DNA of 64,000 bases from an uncultured Draconibacterium sp. (GCF_963677155.1 NZ_OY781884.1:1792501-1856500), one strand, 5' to 3'; counted from the stretch's first letter, positions 44,964 to 53,482 are shown. Notes: generated by a model not told the origin, from the sequence alone. Numbers and translations are program-made.

Positions 44964-45434
44964 TTAATTTTTTACGAATTGATAATAGATTGAAATGATG
45001 TCTCCCTCGAACGAAGCATCTTGTGCCAGAACAAATTCGGTTTCCGATTCAGAAATTAATTTTAGCTGATAACCGGCAGTTACATCTTTCGGCTTCACTC
45101 CATCGGGAATAAATTTCCACAAGAAATAAATATCCGGGCCATCTTCTTCCATAAACCATTTAATCGAATGCGTGGAGTTTACGCAAGCCACATCCATAAA
45201 AGAGTATGTTCCTGAATTGTTATTGCTGACAAAATTCCATTGGCTTCCCTCGAAACAATCGGGCGATGCCTGGTTAAAAAGCTCTTTAATTGCCACTTTA
45301 TTTCCCTGATCGGTTGTAATCGACGACAATGTCCAGTTTCCTTTTAAACCTTTCTGCGATTTCCTCACTTGTTTTGTAGTGCTACACGCCGCCAATAAAG
45401 CAACAAGTGTCAGCAAAAGAAATGTTTTTCTCAT
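44964..45434 (-). CDS. Lipocalin-like lipoprotein
   Basis: 156 residues from the ATG at 45434, giving the lipoprotein signal KTFLLLTLVALLAAC (lipobox LLAAC); longer in-frame starts to 45587 have no conserved sequence. The mature part KGLKGNWTLSSITTDQGN has the GxW motif of lipocalin folds, and ends in alternating beta-strands (YQLKLISESETEFVLAQD). It is the first gene of a two-gene unit with the OmpA lipoprotein. Probably binds a hydrophobic ligand or has a structural role; unproven. Confidence 0.82.
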   Translation of the reverse strand: MRKTFLLLTLVALLAACSTTKQVRKSQKGLKGNWTLSSITTDQGNKVAIKELFNQASPDCFEGSQWNFVSNNNSGTYSFMDVACVNSTHSIKWFMEEDGPDIYFLWKFIPDGVKPKDVTAGYQLKLISESETEFVLAQDASFEGDIISIYYQFVKN

Positions 45435-45581
45435 GTTTATTCTTTTAAATTTTATATGTTCTGCGAACGGAATTCTGTGTTTGTACAAGATACAACAATC
45501 AGTTTTGCATTCAAATACTTTTAACACAAAACAGAAAAGAAGACATAATGTTGCGTCTCCCTTTTTGATTTTTTTGAACTT

Positions 45582-45614
45582 AGTCATACTATCACTCGGA
45601 GTGATAGCATGACT
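45582..45614. repeat. 33-bp near-perfect palindrome between rfbB and the lipocalin gene
   Basis: Arms 45582-45597 and 45599-45614 match at 15 of 16 positions around a single central G. No T-run follows in either direction, so it may be an operator or a weak terminator for rfbB. Confidence 0.6.
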
Positions 45615-45626
45615 TGTCAGTTAAAA

Positions 45627-46685
45627 TTATCTTTTTACGTACTGTTGCTCGTAATATTTCTGGTAATCGCCCGAGGTTACGTTTTCCAGCCACCCGGTAT
45701 TTTCGAGGTACCAATCGATGGTAAGCTCAATACCTTCTTCAAACTGTAGCGATGGCTCCCAGCCCAGTTCGTTTTTAATTTTGGTAGCATCAATGGCGTA
45801 ACGTAAATCGTGGCCGGCGCGGTCTTTCACGTATGCGATCAGTTTTTCTGATTCGCCTGCGGGGCGCCCCAGTTTTTCATCCATTTTACGGCACATCACC
45901 CGAATCAGGTCAATGTTTGTCCATTCGTTAAAACCACCAATATTGTAGGTTTCGCCAATTTCTCCTTTGTGAAAAATTACATCGATGGCCCGCGCATGAT
46001 CAACCACCCAAAGCCAGTCGCGAATGTTTTCGCCTTTACCGTAAACCGGCAGCGGTTTGTTGTTTTTAATATTGTGAATAAAAAGCGGAATCAATTTTTC
46101 GGGAAACTGAAACGAGCCATAATTATTCGAGCAGTTTGAAATTACCGTTGGAACGCCAAAAGTATCGTTGTAAGCACGCACAAAATGATCGGAACTGGCT
46201 TTTGATGCCGAGTACGGACTATGCGGATCGTAAGCCGTTTTTTCGGTAAACATTCCTTCTTCGCCCAACGAACCATACACCTCATCGGTTGAAATATGGT
46301 AGAAACGTTTGTCCTCAAAATTATCCTTCCAGATATGTTTTGCAGCGTTCAGCAAATTAACCGTGCCAATAACGTTGGTAAAAACAAACTCGGTCGGGTT
46401 CGAAATCGACCGGTCGACATGCGATTCGGCAGCCAGGTGAATTACGCCATCAAACTGACGTTCTTCAAACAGCTGCTGAATAAACTCACTGTCTACAATA
46501 TCGCCTTTTACAAATTCGTAATTAGGCTTGTCTTCAATATCTTTTAAATTGTTGAGGTTCCCTGCGTAAGTTAATTTGTCGAGGTTTACAATTTTGTAAT
46601 CGGGGTAGTTATTTACAAACAACCGAACCACGTGAGATCCGATAAATCCTGCACCTCCGGTAATTAATATTGTTTTGTTCATCAT
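45627..46685 (-). CDS. rfbB: dTDP-glucose 4,6-dehydratase
   Basis: 352 residues of the extended SDR family. GGAGFIGSHVVRL is the NAD site; FYHISTDEVYGSLG carries the catalytic DE pair (Thr-Asp-Glu), and YSASKASSDHFVRAY the catalytic Tyr-x3-Lys. NCSNNYGSFQFPEKLIPL and GENIRDWLWVVDH are RmlB signatures. It converts dTDP-glucose to dTDP-4-keto-6-deoxyglucose, the first committed step of dTDP-rhamnose and other deoxysugars for LPS or capsule. rmlA, C and D are not adjacent. Upstream is the 21-bp repeat array. Confidence 0.94.
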   Translation of the reverse strand: MMNKTILITGGAGFIGSHVVRLFVNNYPDYKIVNLDKLTYAGNLNNLKDIEDKPNYEFVKGDIVDSEFIQQLFEERQFDGVIHLAAESHVDRSISNPTEFVFTNVIGTVNLLNAAKHIWKDNFEDKRFYHISTDEVYGSLGEEGMFTEKTAYDPHSPYSASKASSDHFVRAYNDTFGVPTVISNCSNNYGSFQFPEKLIPLFIHNIKNNKPLPVYGKGENIRDWLWVVDHARAIDVIFHKGEIGETYNIGGFNEWTNIDLIRVMCRKMDEKLGRPAGESEKLIAYVKDRAGHDLRYAIDATKIKNELGWEPSLQFEEGIELTIDWYLENTGWLENVTSGDYQKYYEQQYVKR

Positions 46686-46701
46686 TAGTTATTTTGAGAA
46701 T

Positions 46702-46709
46702 CAAAAGTA
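46702..46709 (-). promoter_or_regulatory. -7 box upstream of rfbB
   Basis: Reads TACTTTTG on the minus strand, 17-20 nt before the ATG. The -33 position is TTTC, 18 nt upstream. The repeat array begins about 60 bp further out. Confidence 0.45.
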
Positions 46710-46769
46710 GGCTTTTCGCCAGATATAGAAAACACTTCAACAAGAAAAAGATGAAGGATGACACGCCGC

Positions 46770-47021
46770 ATACCCTGGTTGGTTCTCCGTCAACCTTGGT
46801 TGATTTGTTATCAACCTTAGTTGATTCGCTATCAACCTTAGTTGGTTTGCTATCAACCTTAGTTGGTTCGCTATCAACCTTGGTTGGTTTATCATCAACT
46901 ATGGTTGGAGTTCTATCATCTTAAGTTGGCTCTTAATCAACTTTAGTTGATTTGCAATCAACCTGGGTTGGTTTGCTATCAACTTTGGTTGGTTTATGAT
47001 CAACTTAGGTTGAAATGAATA
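46770..47021. repeat. Tandem array of twelve 21-bp units, each with a CAAC-N4-GTTG palindrome
   Basis: Units start at 46770, 46791, 46812, 46833, 46854, 46875, 46896, 46917, 46938, 46959, 46980 and 47001. From the second on, each begins CAAC, then four variable bases, then GTTG, except the eighth (CATCTTAAGTTG). The central four bases vary (CTTG, CTTA, TATG, TTTA, CTGG, TTTG, TTAG) while the arms stay fixed. The remaining 9 nt are usually GATTTGCTAT or similar. The period equals two helical turns, so all palindromes face the same side of the DNA. Because 21 is divisible by 3 the array is open in a plus frame (period-7 STLVGLL), which I consider a by-product. Confidence 0.9.
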
Positions 47022-47067
47022 CAGAAAGGGTTGATTGAATATCAGAACAGGTTAAAATAACAAGCAG

Positions 47068-47388
47068 CTACTTTCTCATCTTTCTGATTTGTTGAATAAG
47101 CGGATGCTCTTTGCCCAGCAGCCCGGCCAGCAACTCTACGGTTTTCGAGGCCTCGTTGTAAGCAATGGAAAGTTTCTCCTGCGACTTTCTGGTTGCGTCT
47201 TTTAACCGGACAGCAGCATCGAGTTGCTCGCCTTCCGCATCCCTGGCCTCAATTAATGCTTCTTTTAAGGTATTTATCCGGTTTGTAGGATCAAACCCGT
47301 GTTCTGCAATAAGGTCGAAACTCTCCTCAGTAATAATTGCCATTTGATTAACAAAATCGCGCTTTTGTGCTTCTTTTAAATACGCCAT
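47068..47388 (-). CDS. Hypothetical small helical protein
   Basis: 106 residues from the ATG at 47388; longer in-frame starts to 47469 add a Cys-rich stretch that does not look conserved. It is almost entirely alpha-helical with heptad-like patterns (LKEAQKRDFVNQMAIITEESFDLI, then LKEALIEARDAEGEQLDAAVRLKDATRKSQEKL), and may form a coiled coil. No motif recognised. It lies between galE and the 21-bp repeat array on the same strand as both sugar-nucleotide genes. Confidence 0.65.
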   Translation of the reverse strand: MAYLKEAQKRDFVNQMAIITEESFDLIAEHGFDPTNRINTLKEALIEARDAEGEQLDAAVRLKDATRKSQEKLSIAYNEASKTVELLAGLLGKEHPLIQQIRKMRK

Positions 47389-47609
47389 TTTAATTGATTT
47401 TGGGTTTAACTTATCCTGAAAATCACATGTTTGAATACAAATGCGACAGAAAGGAATTGTTGAAGGCAAGTTAATGAATTATTGTAAAACAACAAGTTAG
47501 ATTGTAACTGCCAGCCAGGGGAAGCTGCAAAATGGCGGAAAATAAAATCGCCGGAAAACTATACAGAAACTGCAAGTAGCCCGGCGAAATGTATGCAATT
47601 ATGATTTTC

Positions 47610-48638
47610 TTACTTTATTCCACGCACCTTTTTTTCCCAGTTCCAGGCCGAAAGTAACGTTTCTTCCGTTCCTTTTTCAGCTTTCCAGCCCAGTTCTTCG
47701 TTGGCAAAAGTAGTGTCGGCCCAAATTTTTTCGATATCGCCGGCACGACGTTCAACAATTTTATAATTCAGTTTAACGCCTGTTGCTTTTTCGAAACCCT
47801 TTACAATTTCCAATACCGACAAACCATTTCCGGTTCCCAAATTAAAAATTTCGTAGTTCTTTTTGTTTTTACCTTCCAGCAATCGCGCAATAGCTACTAC
47901 GTGGGCTTTGGCTAAATCAACCACATTTATGTAATCGCGAACGGCCGATCCGTCCACCGTATCGTAATCGTCGCCAAACACTTTTAGCTCATCGCGTAAA
48001 CCGGCTGCTGTTTGAGTAATAAACGGCACCAGGTTTTGTGGCACACCCAATGGCAATTCGCCAATCAGTGCAGTTGGATGTGCGCCAATCGGGTTAAAAT
48101 AACGTAGGGCAATTCCTTTTAATTGCGGAAAAGCGGCAATGCTGTCGCTTAAAATATCTTCGTTTACACGCTTGGTATTTCCGTAGGGCGACTCGGCATC
48201 TTTGCGTGGCGTTTCTTCGGTAACCGGTAACACATCGGGCTGCCCGTAAACCGTACACGACGATGAGAATACAATATTTGCCACATTGTATTTCAACTGG
48301 CAATCCAGCAAGTTCATCAACGACACCAGGTTGTTACGGTAGTACAGCAAAGGTTTTTGCACCGATTCGCCAACCGCTTTCGAAGCAGCAAAATGAATAA
48401 TTGCCTTGATATCGGAATTACGACTAAAAAATTCATCGGTTTTTGCAGCATCGGCCAAATCAAACTGCTCGAATGCCGGTTTTACTCCTGAAATTTTTTC
48501 AATGTTATCCAGTACTTCAATACTTGAGTTGGAAAGGTCGTCGACAATTACCACCTCGTAACCCGAAGATTGTAATTCAACAACGGTATGCGAACCGATG
48601 TAACCGGTTCCGCCTGTAACTAAAATCTTTTTTGCCAT
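47610..48638 (-). CDS. galE: UDP-glucose 4-epimerase
   Basis: 342 residues of the extended SDR family. GGTGYIGSHTVVEL is the NAD site; VFSSSCTVYGQPD and SPYGNTKRVNED hold the catalytic Ser and Tyr-x3-Lys. RYFNPIGAHPTALIGE and GTVDGSAVRDYINVVDLAKAHV-type stretches are GalE features. It interconverts UDP-glucose and UDP-galactose for surface glycans and the Leloir pathway. Confidence 0.94.
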   Translation of the reverse strand: MAKKILVTGGTGYIGSHTVVELQSSGYEVVIVDDLSNSSIEVLDNIEKISGVKPAFEQFDLADAAKTDEFFSRNSDIKAIIHFAASKAVGESVQKPLLYYRNNLVSLMNLLDCQLKYNVANIVFSSSCTVYGQPDVLPVTEETPRKDAESPYGNTKRVNEDILSDSIAAFPQLKGIALRYFNPIGAHPTALIGELPLGVPQNLVPFITQTAAGLRDELKVFGDDYDTVDGSAVRDYINVVDLAKAHVVAIARLLEGKNKKNYEIFNLGTGNGLSVLEIVKGFEKATGVKLNYKIVERRAGDIEKIWADTTFANEELGWKAEKGTEETLLSAWNWEKKVRGIK

Positions 48639-48660
48639 TATCTCTAATTGATTTAGACAA

Positions 48661-48668
48661 CAAAAGTA
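48661..48668 (-). promoter_or_regulatory. -7 box upstream of galE
   Basis: Reads TACTTTTG on the minus strand, about 23 nt before the galE ATG; the same octamer precedes rfbB and rimM. Confidence 0.4.
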
Positions 48669-48791
48669 GAAAAAAACGATGCAGAAATCGACAATTTGTT
48701 CACTTGCGGGGCAGGCTTTTGTAGAAACTTAATTTTTGGGCAGTTGGAGTTTCCTCTATGTTTTGTAATTTTACCACCTAAATTCATTCAA

Positions 48792-49928
48792 GTGAGCTTC
48801 GGAAAAGAAATATATACACTTCTGTTACAGCACGATATTGTAATCATTCCTGGGTTAGGTGCTTTTGTTTCGGAATACCAGCCGGCGGAGATTAGCGATG
48901 AGAGCGATGAAATTAAACCTCCGTCGAAAACCATTTCGTTTAGTACACAGCTAAAAAACAACGACGGACTACTGGTTGGCCACATTGCAGAGAAACTACA
49001 TATATCGCATTTTAATGCATTAGTTCGCATTGAAAAAGAACGTGACGAAATGCTTTTTAAACTCGACAAAGGCGACGAAGTATTTGTTGAAGGCGTGGGT
49101 ACACTTTCGTACAACAAACAGGGTGAGATTGTTTTTGAAGCCTCGGAAGAAGAGAATATGCTGCTCGATTCGTTTGGCCTTGGTGCCATGTCGATAAGCG
49201 AACCGGAGCCTGTGGAAACACCGAAGAATGAAACGACTAAAACACCAGAAGAAGAAGCTGTTGAAAAAGAAGAACCGAAAGAAGAGCCCGAAATAACAGA
49301 AGCTGAACCACAGGAAGAGGAAATCCTTGCTGAAGAGGCGCTGACCGGGGAACCGGAAATAGAAGAAGCAAAACAGGAAGTTCAAACAAAAGAAGAAGAA
49401 GAAGAAGAAGAAGAAGAAGCTAAAAAAAGGAAGCCCTGGTTGTTTCTGCTTATTATTATTCCTTTACTTGCCGTTGCTGTATTTGTTTTTCTGAAAGGAT
49501 CTAACAACTCCGATGGAGACGAAGAAGAAATGCTGCCACCAACATATACTACCGAAGAATCGACGGCAGCAATGGAAACAGCCGTTGTTGACACGGTTGC
49601 AACCGACACCTTATCCATAGCCGAAAAAGAAACAGCTTTGGCTGCCGACACCACACAAAACATACCCGAAGCTGTTGAAATGATGCCCGAAGAACAGGAC
49701 TCGATAAAGTATTACCTGGTTGGCGGAAGTTTCTCTATTAAAGAAAATGCAGATAATTATTTAACCGAATTGCAGCAAAAAGGATACGAAGCCTTTCATG
49801 TTGGCAAAAAAGGTCGTTTCTTTATTGTTGGTATAGCTGGTTATAAAACCTTTCGCGAGGCCGATACTGCTAAATCAAAATACATGGAAGACAATCCGGG
49901 GTCGGAAGTTTGGGTTTATAAAAAATAA
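48792..49928 (+). CDS. HU-CCDC81/SPOR domain membrane protein
   Basis: 378 residues from a GTG at 48792 (VSFGKEIYTLLLQHD); the open frame continues upstream to 48696 without conserved sequence. The N-terminal ~130 residues are the two bacterial CCDC81-type HU-like domains (DIVIIPGLGAFVSEYQPAEI and FNALVRIEKERDEMLFKLDKGDEVFVEGVGTL). A long Glu-rich linker comes next, then one membrane helix (PWLFLLIIIPLLAVAVFVFL), and a C-terminal SPOR domain (YYLVGGSFSIKENADNYLTELQQKGYEAF...) that binds denuded peptidoglycan at division sites. The HU fold faces the cytoplasm and SPOR the periplasm. Confidence 0.88.
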   Translation: MSFGKEIYTLLLQHDIVIIPGLGAFVSEYQPAEISDESDEIKPPSKTISFSTQLKNNDGLLVGHIAEKLHISHFNALVRIEKERDEMLFKLDKGDEVFVEGVGTLSYNKQGEIVFEASEEENMLLDSFGLGAMSISEPEPVETPKNETTKTPEEEAVEKEEPKEEPEITEAEPQEEEILAEEALTGEPEIEEAKQEVQTKEEEEEEEEEAKKRKPWLFLLIIIPLLAVAVFVFLKGSNNSDGDEEEMLPPTYTTEESTAAMETAVVDTVATDTLSIAEKETALAADTTQNIPEAVEMMPEEQDSIKYYLVGGSFSIKENADNYLTELQQKGYEAFHVGKKGRFFIVGIAGYKTFREADTAKSKYMEDNPGSEVWVYKK

Positions 49929-50078
49929 ACTCTTACACTTATCTCAAATAATTAGAAAAGAGTGAAAAAGAGAGTGGATTGTTAGAATAAAGCAACAATT
50001 TGAGTAATATTGGGTTACTTTTTTACAGTCAATCCATTAAAACGAGAAATAACTCAACGCTAATAAAAAACTGTAATT

Positions 50079-50450
50079 ATGAATATAGCGCTCTGGATTA
50101 TCCAAATTATTATTGCAGCTCTCTTTCTTACTACAGGTTTACTAAAACTTGTTTTGCCTAAAAACAACCTGATAAAAGTTTTCGAATGGATCGAAGATTT
50201 CAGTCAACAAAGATTACGATTGATAGGTGTGTTCGAGGTGTTGGGCGGATTAGGACTTTTCCTGCCAGGCGTTTATTCTACCCTCGAAATATTAATCCCG
50301 ATAGCCGCTTTTGGACTCACAATTATTATGGTTATGGCCTCCTTTGTTCATTCAAAAAGAAAAGAAACAAAAGACCTGATATTTAATATAATCGTTTTGG
50401 TTCTGCTTTTGCTTGTTGTAGCCGGACGATTATTTCTGGTTAGGTTATAG
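50079..50450 (+). CDS. DoxX family membrane protein
   Basis: 123 residues with four hydrophobic segments. WIIQIIIAALFLTTGLLKLVLP is the DoxX start (with the conserved FxxxGxxKL pattern), followed by RLIGVFEVLGGLGLFLPGVY and two more helices. Inner-membrane proteins of this family are of unsettled function (quinone- or thiosulfate-linked in some archaea). Stands alone, with no recognisable partner. Confidence 0.85.
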   Translation: MNIALWIIQIIIAALFLTTGLLKLVLPKNNLIKVFEWIEDFSQQRLRLIGVFEVLGGLGLFLPGVYSTLEILIPIAAFGLTIIMVMASFVHSKRKETKDLIFNIIVLVLLLLVVAGRLFLVRL

Positions 50451-50576
50451 CACACTTCCCTGATTATTACTTTGTTTATTGTACACATTCGGCTAAAATT
50501 AGCTAAGCATATAGCTACTTATGATGGCACTGCGTACGTAATGAAACCATTAAAACATAGTAATCAGCAATTCTAT

Positions 50577-52031
50577 TTATAATTTTTCGATAATAAATAT
50601 CTCGTTTCTGTTGAATTCGCTCCAATAACGAATGGCCAGTTTTTCAATATACCGCCAGTATTCGTCGGTTAGTGCTCCGTATGTAGAAATACCATATTTG
50701 ATTTCGTCCTGCATTTGAGCTGCAATTTCCGGCTTCACCGAAATTCTTATACATTGTTTATTGAATGTTGCTGTAATTGTTGGTACGTCCAAAATTGTAT
50801 CGGAAACCGAAATTAATCCCTGCCCGATAGTAGCACCAGTACTAATTTGAATTCCATCGTTAAAACAACTTAGCGGCGGCTTGTGTCCGGCATATGTAGT
50901 AATAGTTAGGTTATTCACCCCTACGTTAAAATACTCCATAGCACGAATACCCATTTTGGCACCGATAATGGAATAAATGCCGGTATGCCCGTGAATTTCG
51001 TTGGTCATACTTATGGCTTTCCATTCAATCAATCCGTATTTCTCGATGGTTGATTCCAGTATCCTGGCGTAGGCAGGTTTGTACAAATCAGCCTCTATCG
51101 GAAAGCTGTTAAATACCCGGTTTGATGTTTGTGTTCCCGACGCAAGTATAGCAGCAATTGCATCGTAAACAACCTGGTCTGGCAAACCATTTTGTACAGT
51201 TACATAACTTACTTCTCCTTCCGCCTTTTCGGTTTGAAATAGAATTGGCACCGTTAAATAAAGTGCCACCAGATCATCCCAAAGCTGCAGATGCTCCGCG
51301 TTCATTCGCGAAACAATCTCGGGATACTGATGCACCCAGGCAATCTGTTTGGCATACTTCGAGTTGGTTCTTTTAATCGTTTCCAGGTAGGCCTCATCAA
51401 TATTGTAATGATCGGTGTTATTTCCAACCACTTCCAGCGGAATGTTTTTTTGTTTGAAATAAGTATAACTCTCCGGCGAAACCGATTCATTAAAATCGGT
51501 TTTGGTGTACGGATTATTATACCACACAATTCGCTCGATTTTATCTACATATTCCGGGTGTTGCTCCACCAATTCGGCATAGGTTTTTAACGATCCTAAA
51601 GCCACTAAAGTTATTTTTTCGGGATAGTTTTTAAACACCGATGAAATCAATTCTCCCGAACTGACTTTGGGAGAAGCAGACTGCGAGTTTTCGTTTGCTG
51701 CCCACTTGATTTTTTGTGTATACGCAGCCCATGGTGGTAGCTCTTTATCCAGCTTTTTGTCCAATCCTACCGGAATTCCCTCGTGATGGAAAGCCGCCAG
51801 CAAATTATTTACCTTAACCAAAATTGAATCGGGCCCTAATGTTCCCTGCGAGCAGGTAATGGCTAAAACACGCGTATCATTTTGTGCCAAAAACATTGAA
51901 ATAGACCGCATATCGTCAATCGCACCATCGGTATCAATAATTACGTGGTATTTTGGTTTGCCGGAATGCGCCGACACAAACGCATTAAAAATAAAGCTTA
52001 CTAACAACAGTGCTAAAATCTTTTTCAACAT
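50577..52031 (-). CDS. Secreted nucleoside hydrolase-like protein fused to an FmdE-like domain
   Basis: 484 residues from the ATG at 52031, which gives the signal peptide LKKILALLLVSFIFNAFVSAH. Residues ~20-320 are a nucleoside hydrolase fold: HVIIDTDGAIDDMRSISMFLAQ is the Ca-binding DTDxxxDD motif, and VALGSLKTYAELVEQHPEYVDKI the next conserved loop. Residues ~320-484 look like FmdE (formylmethanofuran dehydrogenase subunit E family): EIHGHTGIYSIIGAKMG (GHxGxY), then PLSCFNDGIQISTGATIGQGLI (Cys and the GxTxG core). The combined architecture suggests cleavage of a periplasmic N-glycoside plus a metal-binding domain of unknown role. Confidence 0.75.
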   Translation of the reverse strand: MLKKILALLLVSFIFNAFVSAHSGKPKYHVIIDTDGAIDDMRSISMFLAQNDTRVLAITCSQGTLGPDSILVKVNNLLAAFHHEGIPVGLDKKLDKELPPWAAYTQKIKWAANENSQSASPKVSSGELISSVFKNYPEKITLVALGSLKTYAELVEQHPEYVDKIERIVWYNNPYTKTDFNESVSPESYTYFKQKNIPLEVVGNNTDHYNIDEAYLETIKRTNSKYAKQIAWVHQYPEIVSRMNAEHLQLWDDLVALYLTVPILFQTEKAEGEVSYVTVQNGLPDQVVYDAIAAILASGTQTSNRVFNSFPIEADLYKPAYARILESTIEKYGLIEWKAISMTNEIHGHTGIYSIIGAKMGIRAMEYFNVGVNNLTITTYAGHKPPLSCFNDGIQISTGATIGQGLISVSDTILDVPTITATFNKQCIRISVKPEIAAQMQDEIKYGISTYGALTDEYWRYIEKLAIRYWSEFNRNEIFIIEKL

Positions 52032-52158
52032 GGGCGAACGGTTAATTTGATTGGCTAAAGTATTTATTATTTTAAACATTATCTACTTAAGAAAACTCAA
52101 AGCGCTAAAATCTCTATTTGCCGGGAAATAGCCGGAAAATTTCTGTTCAGTAAAAAAC

Positions 52159-52186
52159 AAAGCCGGTAATCTGTCTTACCGGCTTT
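52159..52186 (-). terminator. Terminator after the S4-domain gene
   Basis: AAAGCCGGTAA (52159-52169) and TTACCGGCTTT (52176-52186) form a perfect 11-bp stem with a 6-nt loop, followed on the minus strand by GTTTTTT. Confidence 0.92.
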
Positions 52187-52192
52187 ATCAGT

Positions 52193-52399
52193 CTATACTA
52201 TTTTAATGGTTTCTCCCATAATTTCGAGCACATCGCCTTTTACCAGCTTAGCTCTTTTCCTGAACTCGGGTTCCCCGTTGCGAACCACTTCTCCATCCTC
52301 TACGATGATTTTTGCACGGCCACCCGTTTGCGCAATTCGCAACAGCTTCAAAAGTTTTACCAGCTCAATGAACTCGGTGCTCAACTGAAATTCGCGCAT
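52193..52399 (-). CDS. S4 domain RNA-binding protein (YbcJ-like)
   Basis: 68 residues. FIELVKLLKLLRIAQTGGRAKIIVEDGEVVRNGEPEFRKRAKLVKGD is a compact S4 fold with the basic RKRAKL patch used to bind RNA. This matches the YbcJ/RlbA-type small S4 proteins. The start codon overlaps the stop of the upstream protease gene (TAATG), so they are coupled. Confidence 0.88.
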   Translation of the reverse strand: MREFQLSTEFIELVKLLKLLRIAQTGGRAKIIVEDGEVVRNGEPEFRKRAKLVKGDVLEIMGETIKIV

Positions 52400-53478
52400 T
52401 ATATTCCAAGTTTTGATTTTATAGCCTTAGGAATGGCATCTTTATGTACCATAATCCCGATTGTTTTCAGGCGCACATAATCTTCGGTCATGTGCAGGTA
52501 ACCACCGTAATCGTTGCTATCGGCACCCCACGAGTTTTTAGTGTAAAAACAGTCTTTTCCTTCGGCATCTTTCGATAAACCAACCAGGTGCATCAGGTGG
52601 TCGTCGGTTGTTGTGCGATCGAAGAACGTCTTTTGCCGCTTTTTCTGATCCACTTTCCCTTTCAGTTTTTCAGGCACATCGGCTTTTCCCTCTTTGTGCA
52701 AGAACGTTTTTTCACTGGTGTCTCCGTCCCAGGCAATACTAAAACCGTTGTTCAGCGCATAATACATTACATCCAGCAAATCATCCAACGGCAGATTGTA
52801 GTACGATGCATGCGCCCAGTTATCGGGCACCTCTACAACACATTGCTCCCAAAACGGGTGATGGTTGAATGAAGTAAGCTCCACATAATCATCCGGGTTT
52901 ATTTCAAATTTATCGCGAAGTTCTGTTGCCGAGTATTTTTTGCCTTCCAGCTCCACTTTCGCCGGCAACTTTCCCAATTCGCTTTTCAATGCCGACTTAA
53001 ATCCTTTTAAATCGGAAACATCAATTTTACCTCTTTTCTCCTTGTTAATTTTATCCGTTTCATCGCGAAGTTCTTTAACCAAGTCCGAGTGGTTGTATTT
53101 TCCATCCTTCTTTATTCCGGGGTATTCGTCGTACAACATCACGCCCTGGTCGGCCACAACTTTTAATACATCGTGCGACAAACTTCCTTCTCCGAAATTG
53201 TTTTTACCATGATAAAGCAAGTACTGAAACGCCTTGTTTTTATAGTTGTAATACACAAAAAACATTTCCGACAAATTGGTTTCGGGGAATCCTTTGCGCA
53301 TTATTTCCGATTCTAAAAAACTGGTAGTTGCAAAACTCCAGCAGGTTCCGGTGCGCCCCTGGCTGATAACCGGCGTATGCTCCACCTCTTTCACAATGGT
53401 AAAATTCTCCTTCTCTCCCTCTGCATATACTGCTGATACCATCAGTAGGAATACAGCTAATATTGACAATAACTTCAT
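52399..53478 (-). CDS. Papain-like (C1) peptidase, bleomycin hydrolase/PepC type
   Basis: 359 residues with a signal peptide (KLLSILAVFLLMVSAVYAE). The catalytic Cys is in SQGRTGTCWSFATTSFLESEI, the His in TTDDHLMHLVGL and the Asn in FYTKNSWG, all three papain-family residues being in order, as in aminopeptidase C. Exported to the periplasm or beyond. In one operon with YjbR (4 nt upstream) and an S4-domain gene (overlapping). Confidence 0.92.
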   Translation of the reverse strand: MKLLSILAVFLLMVSAVYAEGEKENFTIVKEVEHTPVISQGRTGTCWSFATTSFLESEIMRKGFPETNLSEMFFVYYNYKNKAFQYLLYHGKNNFGEGSLSHDVLKVVADQGVMLYDEYPGIKKDGKYNHSDLVKELRDETDKINKEKRGKIDVSDLKGFKSALKSELGKLPAKVELEGKKYSATELRDKFEINPDDYVELTSFNHHPFWEQCVVEVPDNWAHASYYNLPLDDLLDVMYYALNNGFSIAWDGDTSEKTFLHKEGKADVPEKLKGKVDQKKRQKTFFDRTTTDDHLMHLVGLSKDAEGKDCFYTKNSWGADSNDYGGYLHMTEDYVRLKTIGIMVHKDAIPKAIKSKLGI

Positions 53479-53482
53479 AGTG

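Noticed and set aside
44361..44993. 210-residue plus-strand frame opposite the OmpA gene
   Set aside because: Antisense shadow of the repetitive, well-recognised OmpA/glycine-zipper sequence.
46751..46924. Plus-strand reading frame giving a period-7 peptide (STLVGLL repeats) over the 21-bp array
   Set aside because: The frame is open only because 21 is a multiple of 3; it has no promoter-like sequence and ends mid-array. The palindromic DNA pattern explains the array better.
46770..47021. CRISPR array
   Set aside because: There are no unique spacers of regular length; the units are contiguous 21-mers and no cas genes are present.
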